A stretch of 64,000 bases of DNA from Alteribacter aurantiacus DSM 18675 (GCF_000429705.1 NZ_AUCJ01000010.1:124001-188000), one strand, 5' to 3'. Positions 33,731-42,612 are shown, counted from the stretch's first letter. Notes: generated by a model from the sequence alone, not told the origin. Numbers and translations: made by a program.

Positions 33731-35087
33731 ATGAACGTTATGGTTACGGGAGCAGGGTATGTAGGATTGGTCACAGGTGTTGTTTTAGCAGAATTAGGTC
33801 ATCGCGTTACGTGTGTGGATACGAATCGTGGAAAAGTGGCTCTTATGAATGTGGGGCAGCCTCCTATTCATGAGCCGGGACTTGCACAGATGATGAGGAA
33901 GAATCTTGATGCTGGGCGATTAGAATTTACAACGGACTATGAGAAGGCGTGTGAAAAAGTCAACGTTATCTTTATTGCAGTGGGTACGCCGGAGGAGAAA
34001 ACGGGGAGAGTGGACTTGAGGTATATCCGTGAAGCTTCTTTAAGTATTGGACGTAGTATTTGTTCTGATGTGGTCGTAGTCACAAAAAGTACAGTGCCAG
34101 TCGGGACAAACGAACAAAATTGCATTCTGGATTAACAGAGAAGCGCACGGGAGGGGGAGTGTCTCCGTGGTTTCAAATCCAGAATTCCTCCGTCAAGGTT
34201 CGGCGATTCATGATACGTTTTATGCGGATCGGTTGGTGATAGGAGCGCAAGATCAGGAAGCAGGAGACATTGTTGAGTCCCTTTTTTCTCCTCTTCAACT
34301 TCCAACAGTCAGAACGGATCTAAGAAGTGCTGAGATGATTAAGTATGCTTCGAACGCTTTTTTAGCTATGAAAATTAGTTTTATCAATGAAATCGCTCAA
34401 GTATCTGAACGTGTAGGGGCGGACGTGGGAGAAGTAGCAGTAGGTATGGGAAAAGACAGGCGGATCGGTAGTGCCTTCTTACAAGCAGGAATCGGTTACG
34501 GAGGTTCTTGTTTTCCTAAAGATACAAAGGCCTTAGTGGAGATGGCGGCAGAATCCGGGTATTCTTTTAAACTATTGAACGCCGTTGCCGAAGTAAACAC
34601 CCAACAACAGATGGCTCTCGTTAAAAAGGCCCTTGACCGACTAGGGTCATTGAGAGGACTACATGTTACCGTTCTTGGGCTTAGCTTCAAGCCTGACACT
34701 GATGATATGAGGGAAGCCCCGTCCATTATACTTATTCAGCAGTTGATCGAAGAAGGAGCACATGTAAAAGCATACGATCCCGTCGCAGCGGCCACTGCAA
34801 AGGAATTGCTTCCTGGGAGCGTAAAGCTGATCCACGATTTGGAAAGCTCTCTATACAATAGTGACATTGTGTTTCTAGTAACCGATTGGGCAGAGTTTAA
34901 AGAGATGGACTTGCGAAAGATCAAATGGTATACCAAGCGTGGGATTTTATTTGACGGGCGGAACGTTTTTACTAAAGAAAAAGTCCATCAAGCAGACATC
35001 GAATACCACTCCATTGGCAGACCAAGCATCTATCCCTCGATCGCAAGGGGGCAATTGTACGGGGACAGACCCCGCACAATTGACTGA
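33731..35087 (+). pseudogene. ugd: UDP-glucose 6-dehydrogenase, split by a single-base frameshift
   Basis: Oxidises UDP-glucose to UDP-glucuronate. Two frames together cover the whole protein. 33731-34135 carries the NAD domain (GAGYVGLVTGVVLAELGH, VVTKSTVPVGTN) and ends in a premature stop. The frame open from before 34167 continues with VVSNPEFLRQGSAIHDTF, MKISFINEIAQ, catalytic Cys in GYGGSCFPKDT, and SFKPDTDDMREAPS. Removing one A from the AAAA at 34116-34119 joins the frames as GTNEQIAFWINREAHG. Either a real inactivating mutation or a sequencing error is possible. The last ~12 codons are encoded by a REP-like palindrome. Confidence 0.88.
35052..35082. repeat. REP-like palindrome 2, overlapping the 3' end of ugd
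   Basis: CAATTGTACGGGG - ACAGA - CCCCGCACAATTG is a 31-base palindrome with one mismatch. It lies inside the last codons of ugd and supplies the C-terminal residues GQLYGDRPRTID. Confidence 0.88.
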
Positions 35088-35107
35088 AGAGGGTTGACAA
35101 TGATTGA

Positions 35108-35146
35108 AAAGAGGCTGATTCCCAAGGGGAGTCAGCCTCTTTTATT
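35108..35146. terminator. Bidirectional terminator between ugd and the MFS gene
   Basis: AAAGAGGCTGA and TCAGCCTCTTT arms, flanked by A-rich and T-rich bases. Confidence 0.9.
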
Positions 35147-35153
35147 GGACAAA

Positions 35154-36392
35154 TTAAGCCCTCTTCGCATCGGGCAGTGACTCTTCTTCCAAAGGTTGAT
35201 TGAGTTGATAAAAGATGGGGACCATCCATGCTACAGCAGTAGCGATGAGGATGAAGCCACCAAGGGTAAGAAACAAAATTGTAAAGCCATAGCCCTCTGC
35301 AACAAATCCACCGAATACAGCACCTAAGGGAATCCCCGATTGTGCTAATAGTGTTCTCACGGCAAACACTCGCCCACGAAGGTGAGGAGGAACTCTTTGT
35401 TGATAGAAGGTGGTGTTGTTTATTGTGAAGATCATGGCGAAGACACCTTGAAACAGGGAGACAGCCAGCGCGACCCATATGGAGGTGACTACACCTAAAA
35501 CGATCATAAGGAAGCCATTAATCGTTAAACTACCGAGCATCACCACTCTCAAATTCGCTGGTTGTTTAAACACTCCCGTTACTAACGAACCTGCCATCAT
35601 TCCAAGAGAAAACAAAGAAGTGAACAAGCCAAACATAAATTCTGTTCCGCCAATGTGATCGATAATGTAAGGGAGGAACAAAGGGACAGCTGCGCCTGTA
35701 CTGAAATTGATTACGGTCATAAGAAGACCAATCCAAAGTAATACCGGAAATAACCGATAAAAGGATAATCCCTCTTTAAACATGAAAAACCAAGAGGGAG
35801 GATGATTCGTAGATTTTCGATCTACTTTCGGAACGAAAAGCAGCACCGATCCTGAGCTAAACAAAACGATGACCAGGATGGCTATGAGGACTTCAGGTCC
35901 TGCAATGGTGAGTAAGAAACCGGCTAGAGCAGGTCCTGCGAGCATCATCAGTTGCATTGTGCCCTCAAGGACCGAATTCCCCCTTTGAAGCAATTGTTTT
36001 GGGAGAATATGTGCGACATAGGACATGCTCGCAGGCCGAAACAATGGCTCGGCAAATCCGATTAAAACGGCAATCACAATGACGAATGCAAAGGAAAGAC
36101 GGTCTGCCATGACTACGATTCCTAAGATGAAAAATCCTCCGGCACGAAGCCATTCTGAGACAATCATGACTGTTTTATATTGAAGTTTATCAATATAAGG
36201 ACCGGATATGAGATTGGTCAGGATGCTAGGCAGCATGAATGCAACCCAAACACTACTCATGGCAAGCATAGAGCCGGTCAGATCATACACTAGCCACGAC
36301 ATTAGAAACGCTGCAAAAGTTCCTCCCAATCCAGAACCCGCCTGAGCCATCCACAAGAACACGAACGACTTCTTTATAAATGGACTATTCAT
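35154..36392 (-). CDS. MFS transporter
   Basis: A 412-residue major facilitator of the drug/macrolide-efflux-like group with about twelve hydrophobic spans. Characteristic features are the N-terminal FLWMAQAGSGLGGTFAAFLMSWLVYDLTG, the loop after TM2 SGPYIDKLQYKTVMI (GxxxDRxxRR-like position), and a PPHLRGRVFA loop in the second half. The substrate is unknown. ATG 36392 follows GAGGGG at seven bases. It overlaps by eight bases the upstream ArsR-type regulator gene, which presumably controls it. Confidence 0.87.
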   Translation of the reverse strand: MNSPFIKKSFVFLWMAQAGSGLGGTFAAFLMSWLVYDLTGSMLAMSSVWVAFMLPSILTNLISGPYIDKLQYKTVMIVSEWLRAGGFFILGIVVMADRLSFAFVIVIAVLIGFAEPLFRPASMSYVAHILPKQLLQRGNSVLEGTMQLMMLAGPALAGFLLTIAGPEVLIAILVIVLFSSGSVLLFVPKVDRKSTNHPPSWFFMFKEGLSFYRLFPVLLWIGLLMTVINFSTGAAVPLFLPYIIDHIGGTEFMFGLFTSLFSLGMMAGSLVTGVFKQPANLRVVMLGSLTINGFLMIVLGVVTSIWVALAVSLFQGVFAMIFTINNTTFYQQRVPPHLRGRVFAVRTLLAQSGIPLGAVFGGFVAEGYGFTILFLTLGGFILIATAVAWMVPIFYQLNQPLEEESLPDAKRA

Positions 36393-37299
36393 GGACGTTC
36401 CCCTCAATTAGAAGGCTTATTCTTTGTTCGAAATTCCGTAAACCCTCACTTCTGTAGCTGTACCATACGTGTTTTCCCAGTGGTTGGTGAACGTTAATCA
36501 ATCCTGCCGAACGAAGAGTCAGAAGGTGGTGATGGACCGTACTTTTGGCTAATGAAAAACAATCATGAATGTCTTTAAACGAACAGGGACCTTTTTCGAT
36601 AAACTGAAGTATTTTTAACCTGTTTATATCATTAAGAGCTTGCTGAGTCCGTGTATACACAGGGGCTAACTCTCCGTTGTGAAGGGTGATCGTGTCTGCG
36701 GCGTACCCATAAATGTGAACCGTGTCTGTCTGTTTATGAAAAAGAACAGGACGACCGTGAAACTGAGGTAAGAGGTAGACGGTCAGGTTTTCCACATCCC
36801 CCTCTAGAGTAAGTCCATTCGTAATCGCGTTAATTGCTTTAATTGGTGTTTCTTTTTTCACAAGTACCGAAGATTGTCGAGCCACTTCGGAAAGCTCTTT
36901 TGTCAGCTTAGGTTCAACAAAAGAATAGTAAGAGGTGTACCATGTGGATAGCAGTTCATAGGATTGGTCTAATGAAGGAGGGGCTTCGATTTCATATGTG
37001 GATAAAAAAGCTTTCCCCATGTGAGAAGGGGAGTATTTCTGAATCCAGCTAAGAAGATCTCCACAGGTTGTTCCGGTATTCACTTCTTTAGCTACCGTAC
37101 ACATGTGGATAAAATGAAGTTCCGTGTCAAGGTTCGTACTCTTGTCCACAAGCCTTTGCAATTCTCCCTCACTTTTTTCGTTTACGTGGTCGGCCCATTT
37201 TTTTCCTAAATCAATACGCTTATAGTTTTTCTTATTAACAAAATCGAGCAGGCTGTTCAGGAATTCAAATTGAGGATGGAAGAAAGACATAATTTTCAT
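36385..37299 (-). CDS. ArsR-family transcriptional regulator with N-terminal extension
   Basis: A 304-residue regulator. The C-terminal winged helix (about 220-290) is ArsR-like: DINRLKILQFIEKGPCSFKD, SLAKSTVHHHLLTLRSAGLI, then GKHVWYSYR. The first ~200 residues form an uncharacterised domain often found before such HTH domains. The metal-binding ELCVCDL motif of classic ArsR is absent, so a metal inducer is unlikely. ATG 37299 lies nine bases after AGGGG. A 21-bp palindrome just upstream is a candidate operator. The MFS gene is translationally coupled downstream. Confidence 0.82.
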   Translation of the reverse strand: MKIMSFFHPQFEFLNSLLDFVNKKNYKRIDLGKKWADHVNEKSEGELQRLVDKSTNLDTELHFIHMCTVAKEVNTGTTCGDLLSWIQKYSPSHMGKAFLSTYEIEAPPSLDQSYELLSTWYTSYYSFVEPKLTKELSEVARQSSVLVKKETPIKAINAITNGLTLEGDVENLTVYLLPQFHGRPVLFHKQTDTVHIYGYAADTITLHNGELAPVYTRTQQALNDINRLKILQFIEKGPCSFKDIHDCFSLAKSTVHHHLLTLRSAGLINVHQPLGKHVWYSYRSEGLRNFEQRISLLIEGNVHE

Positions 37300-37313
37300 T
37301 TTGTTCGACCCCT

Positions 37314-37334
37314 ATCGAAATAATTTAATTCGAT
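37314..37334. promoter_or_regulatory. Candidate operator of the ArsR-like regulator
   Basis: ATCGAA - N9 - TTCGAT, a palindrome 15 bases before the regulator start. Further GTTCG/CGAAC motifs lie at about 37303, 37340 and 37370. Autoregulation is inferred. Confidence 0.5.
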
Positions 37335-37540
37335 CATAAACGAACAAATGCGAAATGTCTACATGAAACGTTCGACAATACATGACTTTATTCCTAGGTA
37401 AAAAGATTTGAATATCAAAGTATATGAATATATCTAAAAGATTGTTTATGAATATGTAATCATTTCTTAAATAAACAGTAAAACCTATTTAGTTATTATT
37501 CTATACTATTAAATTGTAAGACTATTTTAGGAGGGAACAG

Positions 37541-40500
37541 ATGAATTTACAACGTGGGTACAAACAAGTGTTGGCAGTAGCGGTAGCGTTTCTTTTGGTT
37601 TTTCAAACATTTACAGGGGCAACGGGGATTGGGTTATCTTCCGTACAAGCTTCTGATTCTGAAGGGTTAGAGTTGAAGATTCTACATACGAATGACATTC
37701 ACTCTGGAATCGATCCTCTTGGTAAAGCATCCGCTTATATTAATGCAGAGCGTAAAGCAGCAGAGTATAGTCTTTATTTAGATGCCGGTGACATTTTCAG
37801 TGGAAATCCGGTAGTAGATTTGGAATTTGGTAAGCCGATTGTTGAAGTGTTAAACGCCATGGAGCTTGACGCTATGGTTATTGGGAACCATGAGTTTGAT
37901 TATGGTCAAGTAGAATTCATGAACCGTGTTGAACAATCCGAGTTTCCTTGGATTAGTGCAAATATGGAAGTGGTTGATGAGAATATTGTAATTGAACAGC
38001 CAGAACCATACGTGGAGTTTGATTTGGATGGTCTCACTGTAGGGGTTCTTGGACTTACAGAAACACCACCATCCACAGCACCAGCTGGTATTGTAGGATT
38101 AGAGTTTCACGATCCTTTTAAAACAGCGGCTGAATATGCACATAAAGCAGACGAAGTAGACGTGTTTGTTGGTCTGACTCACCATGGGTATACAGAGGAC
38201 CGTAAGCTTGCTGAAGCTGTGGATTTCTTTGACGTGATTATCGGTGGGCACTCACATACACGTTTAACGGCGCCACAGGTCGTAAACGGAACGCCAATTG
38301 TGCAAGCAGGATCAAATGGTTTAGACGTTGGTAATTTGACGATTACGGTTGACGAAGATACTCGTGAAGTGACGAGTGTGGAAGGGTTCTTGCAATCTAC
38401 AAGTTCACTAACTGAAACAAATGAAGAAGTTCAAGAGATTATTGATTATTGGAACGATAAAATGGACGAGTTACTGGATGTGAAAATCGGGTATTCGAAC
38501 ACAGGTCTTTCTCGTGCTGGACGTACGGTTCGTGACGCGCCACTTGGCAACTTCTGGACCGACGCCATGAGACATGCAGGGGAAGCTGATATTGCCCTTA
38601 CAAATAACGGTGGAATTCGTGCAGACATTGCAGCGGGAGAACTTACTAAGCGCGACATTTACACAGTGGAACCATTTGCGAATGAAATTATGTTGATTGA
38701 AATGACGGGAGAGGCAGTTCAGGATGTTATTGAATTTTCCTATAGCCGTCGTAATTCAGTAGATTTGCAGACTTCAGGTTTGCACTACGAGATTTTAACG
38801 TATGATTCAGGCAACTACTATGATTCCGTTTTAACAGTAGACGGTGAGCCGATTGATATGGAAAAAACCTATCTTGTCTCTGTTGCCGATTATATTGGTA
38901 CCGGTGGTGGCGGCTACGACTTTGATGGGGAAATTCTTGAGGAAGTCGGATTTATGACTGATGCCATGATCGATTTTGCAAAGGAATTAACTGAACAAGG
39001 TCAAGATATTGATTACCCTGCAAACGAAGGGCGAATCAGTGTGAGTGTTGCACCTGATGCTCCAGTAGAAGGGAACATCATTGGTGAGACTGAGAGCGGA
39101 TTAAGCTCTACTAACAACTCAGTTAGCGACAGTGGTCTTGGAAATCTTTACACCGATTCAGTCCGTGCGAAAACAGAAACGGATGTAGCGATTTTAAACG
39201 AATCCTCAATCTCAGGAACCATTGCTCCTGGTGTGATTACGGACAAAATGATTGAAGGCCTTGACGGATTCGGAAACGAGATTGTAAGTGTCGATACAAC
39301 TGGTGAACGATTGAAGGAAGTTCTTTTAACACAAGCAAATTATCATAGAGGGGTAGACCTACAGATTTCTGGTTTAAACTATGAGCTTGTAGAAGGAAGC
39401 GGCTCCGACCGTTTTGAGTCAGTAAACCTTTTCTATGAAGATGGAACGGAAGTAGCCGATCAAGATACATTTACTGCTTCATACAACGACTTCATGCACG
39501 GTCGAGCGTTTTATACTTTAGGAGACACAAACATTAATGATAACTACGGTAAAGTGTGGGAATCCATCGTTGAATACGTTGAAAACCATGATGGGCCGAT
39601 CGATTACGTAGAAGGTGAACGTATTACTATTGATTACGCTGAAGGCAACGAGCCAGGTCCGGCACCAGCACCAGGTGATGCATTAACGGTTGCTGAAGCA
39701 AGAGACAGCCAAGGTCAAGACGCAAAAGTGGCTGGTTACATTGTTGGACACATTATTTCCGGTACGAATGTAAGTTCAGTAGCACCATTTAATAACGACT
39801 TTAATTTTGCCATTGCAGATACACCGGGTGAAACGGATCTTGACAACATGCTTTATGTTCAAATTCCGGCAGCGTTTCGTAGTGATTTCGGTCTGCAAAC
39901 GAACCCTGAGCACATTGGGGAGCGTGTACTGGTAGACGGAAGTTTGCAAGCTTACTTCCAACGTCCAGGATTACAAGCTGCAAAGTCATTTGAGTTTATC
40001 GCTGAAGAACCAGCTCCTTTAGAGCCAGTTTCTATCTCGGAAGCTCGTGAAGCAACGAATGGTGACAGCGTTTCTGTAGAAGGCGTTGTTACTTCTCAAC
40101 CAGGAGCTTGGGGAGCACAAGGCTTTTACATTCAAGATGACACAGCAGGAATTTATGTTTACCAATTCGATGAAGGTATTGTAAACAAAGGCGATATGGT
40201 AAAAGTTACAGGCGAACGTGGTGACTTTAACGGAGAGCTTCAAATTACAAATCTTGAAACGCTTAAAGTGACAGGTGCGTCAGATGTTCCGGCAGCACTT
40301 GAGCTGACTCCAGCTGCTGTAAGCTTTGAAAATGAAGCGCAACTTGTAAAGCTTTCAGAGGTAACCATTGAAGAGCTTACACCTCAAGGAAACTTCGGAA
40401 CGTTTGAATTTCTAGCTGTTTCTGGTGAGGAATCCGTATTAATTCGTGTAGATAATAGAACGGGCCTTACTTATGATGACTTTGCTTTTGAAAATGGTGA

Positions 40501-40771
40501 TGTGGTAGACATTACTGGTCTTTCAAGCCAATTCCGAGGAACAGCTCAGCTTAAGCCTCGCGGTGCAGATGATATCATTCTTTCTGAAGTAAAAGAGGAA
40601 GATGAAGAGTCTGACGAAGAAAAGGAAGAAAACACTCGTCCGGGTAACGGAAATGGCAAAGGAAAAGGCCATGACAAAGATAACGGAAACGAGAACAAAG
40701 GGCCGGGCAATAACAATGGAAACGGAAACGGTAAAGGTCCTGGTAACAATAACGGAAAAGGGAATAACTAA
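37541..40771 (+). CDS. Secreted 5'-nucleotidase/2',3'-cyclic phosphodiesterase, multidomain
   Basis: A 1076-residue exported nucleotide-scavenging enzyme. Domains: Sec signal peptide (cut likely near 37, VQA-SDS); metallophosphoesterase (about 45-290) with LHTNDIHSG, DAGDIFSG, GNHEFDYG, THHGY and GGHSHT; 5'-nucleotidase C-terminal domain (about 310-500) with NNGGIRADI; a second, degenerate copy of that domain (about 510-710) with NESSISG; two OB-fold modules of the YhcR type (about 720-840 and 845-1010); and an Asn/Gly/Lys-rich tail without LPXTG. It resembles B. subtilis YfkN/YhcR architectures without a thermonuclease domain. Phosphate scavenging is inferred. GGAGGG precedes the ATG. Confidence 0.92.
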   Translation: MNLQRGYKQVLAVAVAFLLVFQTFTGATGIGLSSVQASDSEGLELKILHTNDIHSGIDPLGKASAYINAERKAAEYSLYLDAGDIFSGNPVVDLEFGKPIVEVLNAMELDAMVIGNHEFDYGQVEFMNRVEQSEFPWISANMEVVDENIVIEQPEPYVEFDLDGLTVGVLGLTETPPSTAPAGIVGLEFHDPFKTAAEYAHKADEVDVFVGLTHHGYTEDRKLAEAVDFFDVIIGGHSHTRLTAPQVVNGTPIVQAGSNGLDVGNLTITVDEDTREVTSVEGFLQSTSSLTETNEEVQEIIDYWNDKMDELLDVKIGYSNTGLSRAGRTVRDAPLGNFWTDAMRHAGEADIALTNNGGIRADIAAGELTKRDIYTVEPFANEIMLIEMTGEAVQDVIEFSYSRRNSVDLQTSGLHYEILTYDSGNYYDSVLTVDGEPIDMEKTYLVSVADYIGTGGGGYDFDGEILEEVGFMTDAMIDFAKELTEQGQDIDYPANEGRISVSVAPDAPVEGNIIGETESGLSSTNNSVSDSGLGNLYTDSVRAKTETDVAILNESSISGTIAPGVITDKMIEGLDGFGNEIVSVDTTGERLKEVLLTQANYHRGVDLQISGLNYELVEGSGSDRFESVNLFYEDGTEVADQDTFTASYNDFMHGRAFYTLGDTNINDNYGKVWESIVEYVENHDGPIDYVEGERITIDYAEGNEPGPAPAPGDALTVAEARDSQGQDAKVAGYIVGHIISGTNVSSVAPFNNDFNFAIADTPGETDLDNMLYVQIPAAFRSDFGLQTNPEHIGERVLVDGSLQAYFQRPGLQAAKSFEFIAEEPAPLEPVSISEAREATNGDSVSVEGVVTSQPGAWGAQGFYIQDDTAGIYVYQFDEGIVNKGDMVKVTGERGDFNGELQITNLETLKVTGASDVPAALELTPAAVSFENEAQLVKLSEVTIEELTPQGNFGTFEFLAVSGEESVLIRVDNRTGLTYDDFAFENGDVVDITGLSSQFRGTAQLKPRGADDIILSEVKEEDEESDEEKEENTRPGNGNGKGKGHDKDNGNENKGPGNNNGNGNGKGPGNNNGKGNN

Positions 40772-40808
40772 TTCCTTGAATTAAACATAAGAACACTATA
40801 ATACCCAA

Positions 40809-40843
40809 AACCCCTCAGGCTGTAACCAGCCTGAGGGGTTTTA
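40809..40843 (+). terminator. Terminator after the nucleotidase gene
   Basis: AACCCCTCAGGCTG and CAGCCTGAGGGGTT form a long perfect stem around a TAAC loop, followed by TTA. Confidence 0.9.
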
Positions 40844-40872
40844 CACAATTGTTCGTGGGACAGACCCCACAT
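40843..40872. repeat. REP-like palindrome 3 (degenerate)
   Basis: ACAATTGTTCGTGGGACAGACCCCAC is the same core as at 35052 with a decayed second arm. It lies between the nucleotidase terminator and the stop of the convergent channel gene. Confidence 0.7.
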
Positions 40873-41234
40873 TAACGATGCGCTCGTTTCGCTTTTATTT
40901 TATTCTTAGTATTAACTTGACCTTTCTGGATGTATTCAAAAATCTTCGTTACAAAGGCAACAACAATTCCAATCCCTGCAAACATATAAATAATTGTAAA
41001 GATCTTTCCGAAATCTGTTTGGGGAGAAAAATCACCATATCCTACGGTAGATAGGGTAGTGACACTAAAGTAAAGAGCATCTAATACACGCAACCCTTCA
41101 ACGGTGCTATAAAATATCGTCCCTGATAGTAATGTGAAGACTGTTAAGACAAACAGAACTTGAAACTCAGGCTCCTTTAACCCACGAAAAATGGCTCGAA
41201 CCATTCTCTGCAACGTTATTAAAAAAGATATCAT
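40872..41234 (-). CDS. Two-TM potassium channel
   Basis: A 120-residue ion-channel (Ion_trans_2) protein. TM1 is about 25-45, the pore helix and selectivity filter follow with TVGYGD at 63-68, and TM2 is about 77-98. The chain ends in a short basic C-terminus (NKIKAKRAHR). The canonical filter predicts K+ selectivity. No RCK/KTN regulatory domain is present, so it is the minimal KcsA-like form and should function as a tetramer. The ATG is preceded by a GGAGGA-like site on the minus strand. Possible roles in osmotic K+ flux are inference. Confidence 0.9.
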   Translation of the reverse strand: MISFLITLQRMVRAIFRGLKEPEFQVLFVLTVFTLLSGTIFYSTVEGLRVLDALYFSVTTLSTVGYGDFSPQTDFGKIFTIIYMFAGIGIVVAFVTKIFEYIQKGQVNTKNKIKAKRAHR

Positions 41235-41437
41235 TTATTATTTCCTCCTCCAGAGGTTGCCCCAGCATTGAAGGTCCCTCAATTTAGGACACACAACTCT
41301 ACATTTACTAATCGTGATGTAGCCGGTATTTTTCTAGTAATGAAATAAACCAACTATGATTATACACCGAATAGGCTTGAAGGAATGAGAAATAATGTCG
41401 AATATCAGTATAACGAAGGTGAACAGCTTAAAACGAT
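41235..41437. other. Spacer upstream of the channel gene
   Basis: Part of a 303-base gap (41235-41537). It should hold the channel promoter, but no convincing -35/-10 pair or other element was seen. Confidence 0.4.
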
Positions 41438-41478
41438 AAAAACTCAACCCGCAAATCAAAATAGAGGTTGAGTTTTTA
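41438..41478. terminator. Bidirectional terminator-like hairpin
   Basis: AAAACTCAACC and GGTTGAGTTTT arms separated by 16 bases. It ends the minus-strand methyltransferase gene. Confidence 0.8.
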
Positions 41479-41537
41479 TGATAGGGCTACAATGTAAGCC
41501 AGGATCAATCATATTAACTGTGTGTAATCATTTTAGC

Positions 41538-42098
41538 TTAATACAAAAAAGGAAAGATCCGAAAACGATGTCTACACCAGTAACTATAGATTTCCCCGTA
41601 GACAACTTTAAACATTTCCTCTTCAAGACTCATCCTGTAGTGCAACGCGCTTCCGAGAACCGTAAAAGTCGTCAGAAGCACAAACCAATGTCCACTGATG
41701 AAAAGGCAGACCCCGAGCGTCATGAAAAAGAATCCTGTTTGATAAGGATGTCGATGAAGGCGGAACGGCCCGTGACTAAAAAGAGGCCGGTTCTCATCGT
41801 ATGAGAACCCTCTTGAAAAATACGATTTCGTAACTGCATACGTCCAGTACCTGAGTGTAAGACCGAGTATTAAAAAGAACAGACCACACAATTTTGTCAT
41901 CCACATCGGTTCTACATGAAGCTTACCCAGATGGAATGCCATAGCAAGAGAGAGTGAAAAGGTTAACAAAACCAATCTTTTAGCCTTCAAACTCCCCCGA
42001 AGAACCTCCTTTCTTAACCGTGGACTCTCTTTAAAAATAAACCACTCCGCAACCCATAACGTCAGCAAAGCGATAAAGATCATGGTTGAAATAGTCAT
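41538..42098 (-). CDS. Isoprenylcysteine methyltransferase (ICMT)-family membrane protein
   Basis: A membrane protein of about 186 residues with four to five TM helices and the C-terminal ICMT/PEMT motif: SHGPFRLHRHPYQTGFFFMTLG (RHPxY-type SAM-binding segment) and SLEEEMFKVVYGEIYSYWCR with the conserved Glu pair. Bacterial members methylate small molecules or lipids; the substrate here is unknown. The start is uncertain: Met at 42098 precedes the first TM, with only a weak GGAAAC site; earlier in-frame starts reach 42245 but add non-conserved sequence. The gene is isolated. Confidence 0.7.
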   Translation of the reverse strand: MTISTMIFIALLTLWVAEWFIFKESPRLRKEVLRGSLKAKRLVLLTFSLSLAMAFHLGKLHVEPMWMTKLCGLFFLILGLTLRYWTYAVTKSYFSRGFSYDENRPLFSHGPFRLHRHPYQTGFFFMTLGVCLFISGHWFVLLTTFTVLGSALHYRMSLEEEMFKVVYGEIYSYWCRHRFRIFPFLY

Positions 42099-42338
42099 AG
42101 TCTTACTGTTTCCATTTTTTGCGGATTTACTCAAAAGTTGAAAAACAGCGAAATTCCACGAACTGTTATATAGTAGGTGAAATGTCTGGTTTAAAAATAG
42201 GTAAATGTTAACATAATCATTGGTTGACGTAGTAATACCTATCATTCATAATGGTGAAATAAACTAAATATTATAAATATTCTGTATTATAACACATGCA
42301 CAATTCTACAAAGGGGGATAGCTTTTAATAAGGAAAAT

Positions 42339-42352
42339 ATAAAGCGCTTACA
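42339..42352 (+). promoter_or_regulatory. Possible CcpA cre-like palindrome
   Basis: ATAAAGCGCTTACA matches TGWAANCGNTNWCA except the first two bases. It lies just before the ribosome site of the symporter operon; carbon-catabolite control would be sensible, but the match is imperfect. Confidence 0.35.
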
Positions 42353-42369
42353 AAAGGAGGGAGATCGCA

Positions 42370-42552
42370 CTGTTCACTCTTATCACTTTTTTTCTGATCG
42401 TTACGATAAGCATTTACCTGACCGTAAAAAAGCAGAAGCCCGTTTTTTTAGCCTTACCAGTTGTTGTGATCATAGGGTTTATGGTCTTTCAGGTTGCAAT
42501 GGTACCTGCGCCGTTTTTTGAAACAGTCAGATTTATATTCAGTTTGCAGTAG
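42370..42552 (+). CDS. Small two-TM protein with CTG start, first gene of the symporter operon
   Basis: A 60-codon frame between an in-frame TAA at 42340 and TAG at 42550. The only start consistent with the strong AAAGGAGGGAG ribosome site is CTG 42370, eight bases downstream; no ATG, GTG or TTG occurs before codon 38. The product has two hydrophobic helices, FTLITFFLIVTISIYLTV and FLALPVVVIIGFMVFQVAMV, separated by a basic KKQKP turn, the look of a real small membrane protein. It lies 60 bases before the TIGR03647-type small subunit and could be an accessory subunit. No family was recognised. Confidence 0.6.
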   Translation: MFTLITFFLIVTISIYLTVKKQKPVFLALPVVVIIGFMVFQVAMVPAPFFETVRFIFSLQ

Positions 42553-42612
42553 ATCAGTAGGAGTCGCTCAGCCACTGAAAAGGACAAGTCCAAACCAAAG
42601 GAGAATTCCTGT

